6,627 nucleotides of DNA from an uncultured Mailhella sp. (GTDB lineage Bacteria > Desulfobacterota > Desulfovibrionia > Desulfovibrionales > Desulfovibrionaceae), in assembly GCA_905192935.1 (NCBI GenBank), contig CAJJMX010000095.1:1-6627 (forward strand), written 5' to 3'. The notes beneath the pieces are model-generated. The model searched no databases, was not told the origin of the DNA, and was given only the letters and a program-made list of their open reading frames with translations. Positions within the stretch are counted from its first letter, which is position 1. Every line of letters begins with the position of its first letter. A program made the translations under genes and the position numbers. Shown one piece after another: positions 1-6,046 of this stretch.

Positions 1-10
1 TTCGGAAGGA

Positions 11-77
11 GGATGGGGGTGCGGGGGAAGGAGGAAAGCCCTTTTTCAAAAGGGGTTCCTCCTTCCCCCGCCCATCC
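11..77 (-). terminator. Long inverted repeat at the 3' end of argF
   Basis: Bases 21-36 and 56-71 are perfect reverse complements (16 bp, GC-rich purine arm against pyrimidine arm). An inner stem pairs CCCTTT (39-44) with AAAGGG (49-54). The outer GGATGG (11-16) pairs with CCATCC (72-77), leaving bases 17-20 bulged. The right arm touches the argF stop codon (77-79), so the transcript folds immediately after translation ends. There is no run of T after the stem on either strand, so it is not a canonical intrinsic terminator. It may act as a 3' stabilising or processing hairpin, or end transcription with another factor. The hairpin itself is certain from the sequence; its role is inferred. Confidence 0.55.
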
Positions 78-1096
78 TAATCTTCAAAAAAGATAGGCGG
101 CACGTCCGCGAGGGTGGCGACCATGACGGCCTTGATGGTGTGCTTGCGGTTTTCGGCTTCGTCGAAGACGATGGAGCGGGGGGACTCGAAGACCTCTTCC
201 GTCACTTCGAGAGCGTCGAGGCCGAATTTCTGGTAGATCGATTCGCCCACGGCGGTTTCGCGGTTGTGATAGGCGGGCAGGCAGTGCATGAACTTGCATT
301 CGGGATTGCCGGTAAGCTCCATGACGCGGGCGTTCACCTGGTAGGGCAGGAGCAGTTCTATGCGTTCCTTCCACACTTCGTCGGGTTCGCCCATGGACAC
401 CCACACGTCGGTATAGACGAAGTCGCAGCCCTTCACGCCTTCGGCCACGTTGTCGGTGCGTATGATTTCAGCGCCCGACTTTTCGGCTTCGGCAAGGCAC
501 ATGTTGTAGATTTCGTCGCTGGTCTGGAGCGAGACCGGAGCCACGGAACGGAACTTCATGCCCATTTTGGCCGCGCCCATCATGAGGGAGTTGCCCATGT
601 TGTAGCGGGCGTCGCCGAGGTAGGCGAAGGTGATTTCGTTGAGCGGCTTGTCGCAGTGCTCGGTCATGGTGAGGAAGTCGGCAAGGATCTGCGTGGGATG
701 CGCTTCGTTGGTGAGGCCGTTCCATACCGGCACGGGGGAGAATTCGGCCAGCTTTTCCACGATTTCCTGCCCGTAGCCGCGGTACTCTATGCCGTCGTAC
801 ATGCGGGAGAGCACGCGGGCGGTGTCGGCCATGGATTCCTTCTTGCCTATCTGCGAGCCGTCGGAAAGATAGGTGGCATGCGCGCCCTGATCGTAGAGCG
901 AGGTCTCAAAGGCGCAGCGCGTGCGGGTGGAGGTCTTTTCAAACACCAGGGCCACGTTCTTGCCCTTGAGGAACTGCGGTTCCTTGCCGTCTCTGCGAAG
1001 CTTCTTGAGACGTGCGGCGAGGCGGAGGAGGTAGTCGAGCTCTTCCCGGCTGAAGTCGGCGATTTTCAGAAAGTCACGATTCTTGAGGTTGATCAT
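77..1096 (-). CDS. argF: Ornithine carbamoyltransferase (long, E. coli ArgF/ArcB-like type)
   Basis: Cytosolic enzyme that joins carbamoyl phosphate and L-ornithine to give L-citrulline and phosphate, the sixth step of arginine synthesis. The 339-residue product shows the carbamoyl-phosphate loop STRTR (56-60), HPTQ (133-136), the ornithine-side NMGNS (166-170), the SMGE loop (234-237) and the catalytic HCLPA (271-275). The start at 1096 is preferred to an in-frame ATG at 1153 because AAGGAG lies six bases upstream and because the longer form would run into the upstream gene. The length and the segment around residues 96-136 (RMYDGI, YRGYGQE, VWNGLTNE) resemble the roughly 335-residue E. coli ArgF/ArgI and catabolic ArcB subtype rather than the roughly 300-residue form common in other bacteria. 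The neighbour, a short NAGS 23 bp upstream on the same strand, argues for a biosynthetic role. ArcB-like catabolic use is possible, since the genes to the left are not visible. Confidence 0.95.
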   Translation of the reverse strand: MINLKNRDFLKIADFSREELDYLLRLAARLKKLRRDGKEPQFLKGKNVALVFEKTSTRTRCAFETSLYDQGAHATYLSDGSQIGKKESMADTARVLSRMYDGIEYRGYGQEIVEKLAEFSPVPVWNGLTNEAHPTQILADFLTMTEHCDKPLNEITFAYLGDARYNMGNSLMMGAAKMGMKFRSVAPVSLQTSDEIYNMCLAEAEKSGAEIIRTDNVAEGVKGCDFVYTDVWVSMGEPDEVWKERIELLLPYQVNARVMELTGNPECKFMHCLPAYHNRETAVGESIYQKFGLDALEVTEEVFESPRSIVFDEAENRKHTIKAVMVATLADVPPIFFED

Positions 1097-1102
1097 GGGA
1101 GA

Positions 1103-1108
1103 CTCCTT
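1103..1108 (-). promoter_or_regulatory. Ribosome-binding site fixing the argF start
   Basis: Read on the minus strand the sequence is AAGGAG followed by TCTCCC and then ATG at 1096. This is a near-perfect Shine-Dalgarno at six bases. It supports the 339-residue start over the ATG at 1153, which lies within the end of the upstream gene. Confidence 0.85.
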
Positions 1109-1119
1109 GAAGACTGGCA

Positions 1120-1674
1120 TCAGAAGTGCAGCATCATGCCGACTTCGTCGCATTTATAAAATTTCGGGCACTTGCTGCACTCGGCCCAGACCACGGGAGA
1201 AAGGGTGTCGCGGTCCACGGCGCAAAAGCCGAGGGCGGAGAAGAATCCCGGGGCCAGAGTGAAGGTGAAGACATGCGCGGCGCCGAGATTGCGGGCGTCT
1301 TCGATGAGATCCTGCACGAGCAGTCTGCCTATGCCTTTTCGCTGAAGCTGCGGATGCACGGCCACGGATCGCACTTCGGCAAGGTCTTCCCACAGAACGT
1401 GCAGACCTCCGCAGGCAAGTACGATTTCTCTGCCGTCCATCGTTGCGGTGATGACCCGGTAGTCCTGGATGTTCTGGTAAAGATAGAGCGGACCTCGGGC
1501 CAGCATGATGCGCGCGGAGGCGAACTCGTTGATGAGATTGGACATGCCGTCCACGTCCTGTATTCTGGCCTTGCGGCTTGCGAGCTTTTCCGGGAGAGAC
1601 AGGCCGCTGATGTCGGGCAGCATGGACTGTTCGCCGGAAATGGCCGCCTGCGGAGCGGAAGCGAAACGATGCAT
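1120..1674 (-). CDS. argA: Short-form N-acetylglutamate synthase (GNAT family)
   Basis: Predicted to transfer acetyl from acetyl-CoA to L-glutamate, the first step of arginine synthesis. The 184-residue protein is a single GNAT domain: a variable N-terminal tail (1-33), then RKARIQDVDGM (34-44), the hallmark ACGGLHVLW (87-95) and motif A with VRSVAVHP (101-108) plus the acetyl-CoA loop QRKGIG (111-116). The C-terminus carries three cysteines, C166, C169 and C175, in a CxxCx5C arrangement. The domain resembles, from memory, the mycobacterial stand-alone enzyme Rv2747. It lacks the amino-acid-kinase domain of E. coli ArgA, which in that enzyme is the arginine feedback site. The start at 1674 has GAGGGG upstream; the next ATG (1623) has no clear ribosome-binding site. 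argF follows after 23 bp, so the two are likely one operon. A generic acetyltransferase is the alternative, but the signature and the neighbour favour NAGS. Confidence 0.85.
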   Translation of the reverse strand: MHRFASAPQAAISGEQSMLPDISGLSLPEKLASRKARIQDVDGMSNLINEFASARIMLARGPLYLYQNIQDYRVITATMDGREIVLACGGLHVLWEDLAEVRSVAVHPQLQRKGIGRLLVQDLIEDARNLGAAHVFTFTLAPGFFSALGFCAVDRDTLSPVVWAECSKCPKFYKCDEVGMMLHF

Positions 1675-1708
1675 GGGGATCCCCCTCTGAAAATAAGATG
1701 AGTCAGAA

Positions 1709-1738
1709 AAAATAGCGCCGTTCCCCGGCGTTTGGCAA
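1709..1738 (-). promoter_or_regulatory. Candidate sigma-70 promoter for argA-argF
   Basis: On the minus strand TTGCCA (1733-1738) and TATTTT (1709-1714) are separated by 18 bases. Transcription would start near 1702, about 28 bases before the argA ATG at 1674. The spacer holds a small inverted repeat, CGCCG (1716-1720) and CGGCG (1726-1730), that could be an operator. No convincing ARG box (ArgR site) was seen. Confidence 0.45.
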
Positions 1739-1792
1739 GGGTTTGAGCGCTCCGGCGCCGTTTTTCCCGGCAGACCGGCTCTCAGAAAGCAT

Positions 1793-1821
1793 TTGCACGC
1801 CGGACGGGATTCTGTTATGCT
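1793..1821 (+). promoter_or_regulatory. Sigma-70-type promoter for gap
   Basis: TTGCAC (1793-1798) and TATGCT (1816-1821) are separated by exactly 17 bases. A start near 1828 would give a 5' untranslated region of about 138 nt before the gap ATG. The spacer carries CGGACGGG (1801-1808). Just downstream, TTGTGA (1833-1838) is reminiscent of half of a Rex (NADH-sensing repressor) site, but the second half does not match well, so Rex control is only a guess. Confidence 0.6.
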
Positions 1822-1879
1822 GACTCCCGCTCTTGTGATTTTTTAAACACGGTGGCAGAATTCTCCCGACGCCGGACGG
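1797..1879 (+). repeat. 11-bp direct repeat in the gap promoter and leader
   Basis: ACGCCGGACGG occurs at 1797-1807, overlapping the -35 end and spacer, and again at 1869-1879 in the untranslated leader, 72 bp apart. An inverted copy of its core, CCGTCCG, lies at 1891-1897. The arrangement could be a set of operator half-sites. The core also occurs by chance elsewhere, for example inside gap at 2962-2969, so confidence in a function is low. Confidence 0.35.
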
Positions 1880-1897
1880 AAAAGGCTGATCCGTCCG
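1873..1897 (+). promoter_or_regulatory. Stem-loop in the gap 5' untranslated region
   Basis: CGGACGGA (1873-1880) and TCCGTCCG (1890-1897) form a perfect 8-bp stem with a 9-base loop. It lies 68 bases before the gap ATG with no following T run, so it is not a terminator. It may protect the mRNA 5' region or be an operator at the DNA level. Confidence 0.45.
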
Positions 1898-1965
1898 CAT
1901 GCTTTGGCGTCATGCCATGAGACGTTCACCGAAAGTCCCGATCATCCGGGCAAAGGAAAGGAATT

Positions 1966-3012
1966 ATGAAAAAGGTAAGAGTTGCTATCAACGGCTTCGG
2001 CCGCATTGGTCGTCAGGTCTTCCGTGCCATGTACGGCAAGTATGCCGACAGCGCCGAAATCGTCGCCATCAATGACCTGATGGACGCCAATACCAATTTC
2101 CATCTGCTCCAGCACGACACTTCCTACGGCCCCTCCGCCTTCACCTGCGAAGTGGCTTCCGAGAAGACCTCCGTGGGCGGCGTCGACTGCACCATGGTGA
2201 AGGTCGGCGACTGGAACGTGGCCTGCCTTGCCGAGCGCGATCCCAACAACCTGCCCTGGAAGGATCTGGAAGTGGACGTGGTGGTGGAATCCACCGGCAT
2301 TTTCCGCAGCGCTCCTCAGGCCGCCGTGCATCTTGAACGCGGCGCCAAGAAGGTCATCATTTCCGCTCCCGCCAAGCAGCCCGATCTCACCGTGGTCATG
2401 GGCGTGAACCAGGACATGTATGATCCCGCCAAGCACAACATCCTGTCCAATGCCTCCTGCACCACCAACTGCCTCGCTCCCGTGGCCAAGGTCATGCATC
2501 AGGAATTCGGCCTCAAGCTCGGCAACATGGTCACCGTGCATTCCTACACCAACGACCAGCGCATCCTGGACCTTCCCCACAAGGATCTGCGCCGTGCCCG
2601 CGCTGCCGCTCTGAACATCATTCCCACCAGCACCGGCGCCGCCAAGGCCGTGGCCGAGGTCATTCCTTCCCTCAAGGGCCGCTTCTCCGGCTATGCCCTG
2701 CGCGTGCCCACTCCCACCGTGTCCACCCTCGACCCCTCCGCCACTCTCGACAGGTCCACGGACCCCGAATCCCGCCTCAAGCTCGTCCACGCCGTCTCCG
2801 TGCCCTCCCACAACGGCGTCCTCGGCGTGAACGACCTTCCCCTCGTTTCCATGGACTTCAAGGGCGACTCCCGTTCCTCCATCGTGGAATCCGAATACTG
2901 CACCGTGCAGGACGGCACCCTCGCCAAGGTGGTGAGCTGGTACGACAACGAATGGGCCTACTCCGTCCGTGTGACCGACCTCATCCACTACATGCAGAGC
3001 AAGGGTTTCTAA
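1966..3012 (+). CDS. gap: NAD-dependent glyceraldehyde-3-phosphate dehydrogenase, type I
   Basis: Cytosolic glycolytic and gluconeogenic enzyme that interconverts glyceraldehyde 3-phosphate and 1,3-bisphosphoglycerate with NAD. The 348-residue product has the Rossmann loop NGFGRIGR (9-16), D37 after the second strand and the DLPHKD stretch (202-207), all typical of NAD rather than NADP use. The catalytic motif SNASCTTN (161-168) places the nucleophile at C165, and its partner is H192 in TVHSYTNDQ. The TSTGAA segment (221-226) and SWYDNEW (324-330) complete the catalytic domain. Start: AAAGGAAAGGA directly precedes the ATG at normal spacing. Two oddities: residues 253-285, normally a charged helix region, are atypical though of normal length, and A331 replaces the usual glycine after NEW. 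It has its own promoter and a strong terminator, so it is monocistronic. Confidence 0.97.
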   Translation: MKKVRVAINGFGRIGRQVFRAMYGKYADSAEIVAINDLMDANTNFHLLQHDTSYGPSAFTCEVASEKTSVGGVDCTMVKVGDWNVACLAERDPNNLPWKDLEVDVVVESTGIFRSAPQAAVHLERGAKKVIISAPAKQPDLTVVMGVNQDMYDPAKHNILSNASCTTNCLAPVAKVMHQEFGLKLGNMVTVHSYTNDQRILDLPHKDLRRARAAALNIIPTSTGAAKAVAEVIPSLKGRFSGYALRVPTPTVSTLDPSATLDRSTDPESRLKLVHAVSVPSHNGVLGVNDLPLVSMDFKGDSRSSIVESEYCTVQDGTLAKVVSWYDNEWAYSVRVTDLIHYMQSKGF

Positions 3013-3075
3013 GACCGGCTCCGCGGCAGCGGAACAACGGATTCGCGCCGTAAGGCGCACCCGGCAAACAGACAG

Positions 3076-3107
3076 GCCGCCGCTCCGAAAAGGGGCGGCG
3101 GCTTTTT
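3076..3107 (+). terminator. Intrinsic terminator after gap
   Basis: GCCGCCGCTCC (3076-3086) pairs with GGGGCGGCGGC (3092-3102), 11 bp with one T-G wobble, around a GAAAA loop, followed directly by TTTTT (3103-3107). It lies 64 bases beyond the gap stop codon and separates gap from the channel gene. Confidence 0.93.
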
Positions 3108-3115
3108 GCGGACTC

Positions 3116-3144
3116 TTGCTTAGACGGAACGCTCGGGGCATACT
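3116..3144 (+). promoter_or_regulatory. Candidate promoter for the channel gene, giving a leaderless mRNA
   Basis: TTGCTT (3116-3121) and CATACT (3139-3144) are 17 bases apart. The expected start, about seven bases past the -10, falls on the A of the ATG at 3151. That fits the lack of a Shine-Dalgarno before this ATG: the only G run, GGGG at 3134-3137, is 13 bases away. The hexamers are moderate matches (3 of 6 and 4 of 6). Confidence 0.45.
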
Positions 3145-3150
3145 GACGCC

Positions 3151-4929
<1,779 letters not shown>

Positions 4930-4944
<15 letters not shown>

Positions 4945-4966
4945 GCCGGAGTCGGAAATTTTTTTT
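4930..4966 (+). terminator. Weak possible terminator after the channel gene
   Basis: GGCT (4930-4933) can pair with AGCC (4944-4947) over an inner GG/CC with a TTCG loop, and eight T residues follow at 4959-4966. The 11-base gap between stem and T run makes this non-canonical. The T run directly after the stop codon is the main reason to list it. Confidence 0.25.
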
Positions 4967-5115
4967 GCGCAGGGATAAGGTCGCATGCCGCGGGCATGAC
5001 ATGCGGAAAAATGTTCCCGGAAAGCGGATTTAACCGCGCATGATGCTTATAAAAAAGACTTTTTTGTCCGCAGCGGGCCCCGGGCGGGGAAAAAGGAAAA
5101 TTTTTCAAAAAAAAC
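4945..5115. other. Gene-free intergenic stretch before the S10 operon promoter
   Basis: No gene is supported here. It contains a perfect 6-bp hairpin, CATGCC (4984-4989) with GGCATG (4993-4998). It also holds the palindrome AAAAAAG-A-CTTTTTT (5051-5065), a GC-rich patch around 5071-5090, and A/T tracts at 5091-5114 that lead into the promoter. The tracts may serve as UP element or bent DNA. The channel transcript presumably ends in this stretch. Confidence 0.5.
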
Positions 5116-5144
5116 TTGACGGACGGGGCCTTGGAAGCTACAAA
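5097..5144 (+). promoter_or_regulatory. Strong promoter with UP-like element driving rpsJ
   Basis: TTGACG (5116-5121) and TACAAA (5139-5144) are 17 bases apart, 5 of 6 and 4 of 6 consensus. An A/T-only run broken by one C (5097-5114) lies just upstream, where the RNA polymerase alpha subunit binds an UP element. The start is expected near 5151. This is the kind of promoter expected for a ribosomal-protein operon, and it gives an untranslated leader of about 567 nt. Confidence 0.8.
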
Positions 5145-5194
5145 TAGACCTCGCCCATGTTATGGGCATTTCCCTGGACGGCAGGGAAGGACAG

Positions 5195-5266
5195 ATGGAA
5201 TCTGTCCTGCTGTACTCTGAGCATTCGATCAGGGTTTTGACATTTGCAGGCGTCGCACATGCCTAA
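5195..5266 (+). CDS. Possible 23-codon leader peptide (uORF)
   Basis: An ATG at 5195 opens a 23-codon frame, beginning MESVLLYSEH, that stops at TAA 5264-5266. GGGAAGG (5184-5190) lies four bases upstream, an acceptable but close ribosome-binding site. The start codon sits at the apex of a perfect 7-bp hairpin (5189-5207), so translation and folding would compete. The stop lies inside the next hairpin's right side. No family resemblance is recognised and there is no run of one amino acid's codons as in classical attenuators. It may be chance. Confidence 0.25.
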   Translation: MESVLLYSEHSIRVLTFAGVAHA

Positions 5267-5653
5267 GATGTCAGACCGCAGCAATCCGGGACTTCGCGGA
5301 TTGCAAGGTTTTCCGGTGTATGGGCAATCCATGTGCCGGGTGTGTGTTGGCTCCTGCGGGACCACCTGTTTGACGGAAATGAATTTTCCGGACAGGCCAG
5401 GTTGGCGACCAGGATCGGCTAGTATGGACTTTTGCAGGGCTCGAGCGGTTGCCATTGGTTCCGTTCTTCTCTTTATCCCCCCGCATACATATCCATGAGC
5501 CGAACGACTTTGATGCTTTTTCAAAGGCGTTTTTGGTCGTTGCCTGACTTAGGTGTAGGAACGAAGGGCGCTTCTTCACGCAAGGTGAGCGTAAGGGTGC
5601 CTCATGAAATGACCGGCTCCTTGCCCGGTCAGCCGCCCTTTCGGCGGTGGATT

Positions 5654-5689
5654 CTCCGGCTGAAATACTCCGACAGGGATCAGCCGGAG
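5654..5689 (+). promoter_or_regulatory. Perfect 10-bp hairpin before the rpsJ ribosome-binding site
   Basis: CTCCGGCTGA (5654-5663) and TCAGCCGGAG (5680-5689) pair without mismatch around a 16-base loop. The rpsJ Shine-Dalgarno GGAG (5707-5710) begins 17 bases later. The loop contains CTCC (5668-5671), complementary to that GGAG, so a pseudoknot hiding the RBS is possible. No T run follows, so it is not a terminator. Confidence 0.55.
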
Positions 5690-5717
5690 CGGGTTTGCCA
5701 GAAAATGGAGATTCGCA

Positions 5718-6035
5718 ATGACGACAGTTGGCAGTGATCGTATCCGTATCAAGCTTAAGGCTTACGATTACCGCATCCTGGACAAGGCTGTGGCGGAAAT
5801 CGTGGACACTGCGCGCAATACCGGCGCTGGTGTGGCTGGGCCTATTCCTCTGCCCACCAACATTCACAAGTACACGATTCAGCGCTCGGTCCATGTGGAC
5901 AAGAAGTCCCGTGAGCAGTTCGAGATGAGGGTCCACAAGCGCCTTATGGACATCCTCGACCCCACGCAGCAGACCGTGGACGCTCTGGGCAAGCTTTCCT
6001 TGCCCGCCGGCGTGGATGTGGAAATTAAGCTCTAG
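5718..6035 (+). CDS. rpsJ: 30S ribosomal protein S10 (NusE)
   Basis: Small-subunit head protein that also serves as NusE in transcription antitermination with NusB. The 105-residue product is full length for the family. It has IRIKLKAYDYRILD (9-22), the loop GPIPLPT (41-47) and HVDKKSREQFEMR (59-71), all diagnostic of S10. Start: GGAG (5707-5710) lies seven bases before the ATG. It is the first gene of the S10 operon, with rplC 11 bp downstream. No tuf or fusA precedes it here, unlike the joined str-S10 layout of many bacteria. Confidence 0.98.
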   Translation: MTTVGSDRIRIKLKAYDYRILDKAVAEIVDTARNTGAGVAGPIPLPTNIHKYTIQRSVHVDKKSREQFEMRVHKRLMDILDPTQQTVDALGKLSLPAGVDVEIKL

Positions 6036-6046
6036 AGAGGGGCGTC

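Larger units (their letters stand above)
5151..5717 (+). ncRNA. Long, highly structured leader RNA of the S10 operon
   Basis: No protein-coding gene is supported in this stretch apart from a speculative 23-codon uORF. Successive stems that can be read directly are: 5153-5158/5162-5167 (6 bp), 5170-5175/5183-5188 (6), 5189-5195/5201-5207 (7), 5238-5243/5268-5273 with inner 5248-5251/5261-5264, 5281-5288/5297-5304 (8), 5313-5323/5329-5339 (11, three wobbles), 5365-5369/5392-5396 with inner 5374-5379/5385-5390, long-range 5415-5428/5492-5503, 5504-5508/5536-5540, 5574-5581/5589-5595, 5610-5616/5625-5631 (7), 5633-5637/5643-5647 and 5654-5663/5680-5689 (10, perfect). Leaders of ribosomal-protein operons are often bound by one of their own products, L4 in the E. 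coli S10 case. By analogy this may be an autoregulatory RNA. It could instead be processed as a separate small RNA. It matches none of tmRNA, RNase P RNA or SRP RNA by their conserved motifs. Confidence 0.55.

Noticed and set aside
140..1159. A 339-codon plus-strand frame antisense to argF
   Set aside because: Mirror of the argF coding bias: His/Gly/Val-rich, no recognisable domain.
1833..1850. Rex-like operator TTGTGA-N6-AAACAC downstream of the gap promoter
   Set aside because: Only the left half matches a Rex half-site; the right half fails at most positions.
1703..1900. Minus-strand 65-codon frame in the divergent argA-gap region
   Set aside because: No RBS and no recognisable product; it covers both candidate promoters.
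5449..5477. Second promoter TTGCCA-17-TTTATC within the rpsJ leader
   Set aside because: The -10 matches only 3 of 6 positions, and the promoter at 5116-5144 is far better.
5244..5498. Plus-strand frame with CRVCVGSCGTTC in the rpsJ leader
   Set aside because: TTG start without RBS, no family resemblance, and it overlaps several RNA stems.
5138..5524. Minus-strand frame of 128 codons with clustered cysteines (CPYTGKPC, CDACKC)
   Set aside because: It starts with TTG, no internal ATG has a well-spaced ribosome-binding site, and it runs into the rpsJ promoter -10. The cysteines probably reflect the paired structure of the leader.
5151..5717. Possibility that the leader is tmRNA, RNase P RNA or SRP RNA
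   Set aside because: None of the conserved core motifs of these RNAs is present, and there is no CCA-type 3' end.
5432..5737. Plus-strand frame of 101 codons overlapping the rpsJ start
   Set aside because: TTG start and a later ATG (5495), both without a Shine-Dalgarno; composition is not protein-like.
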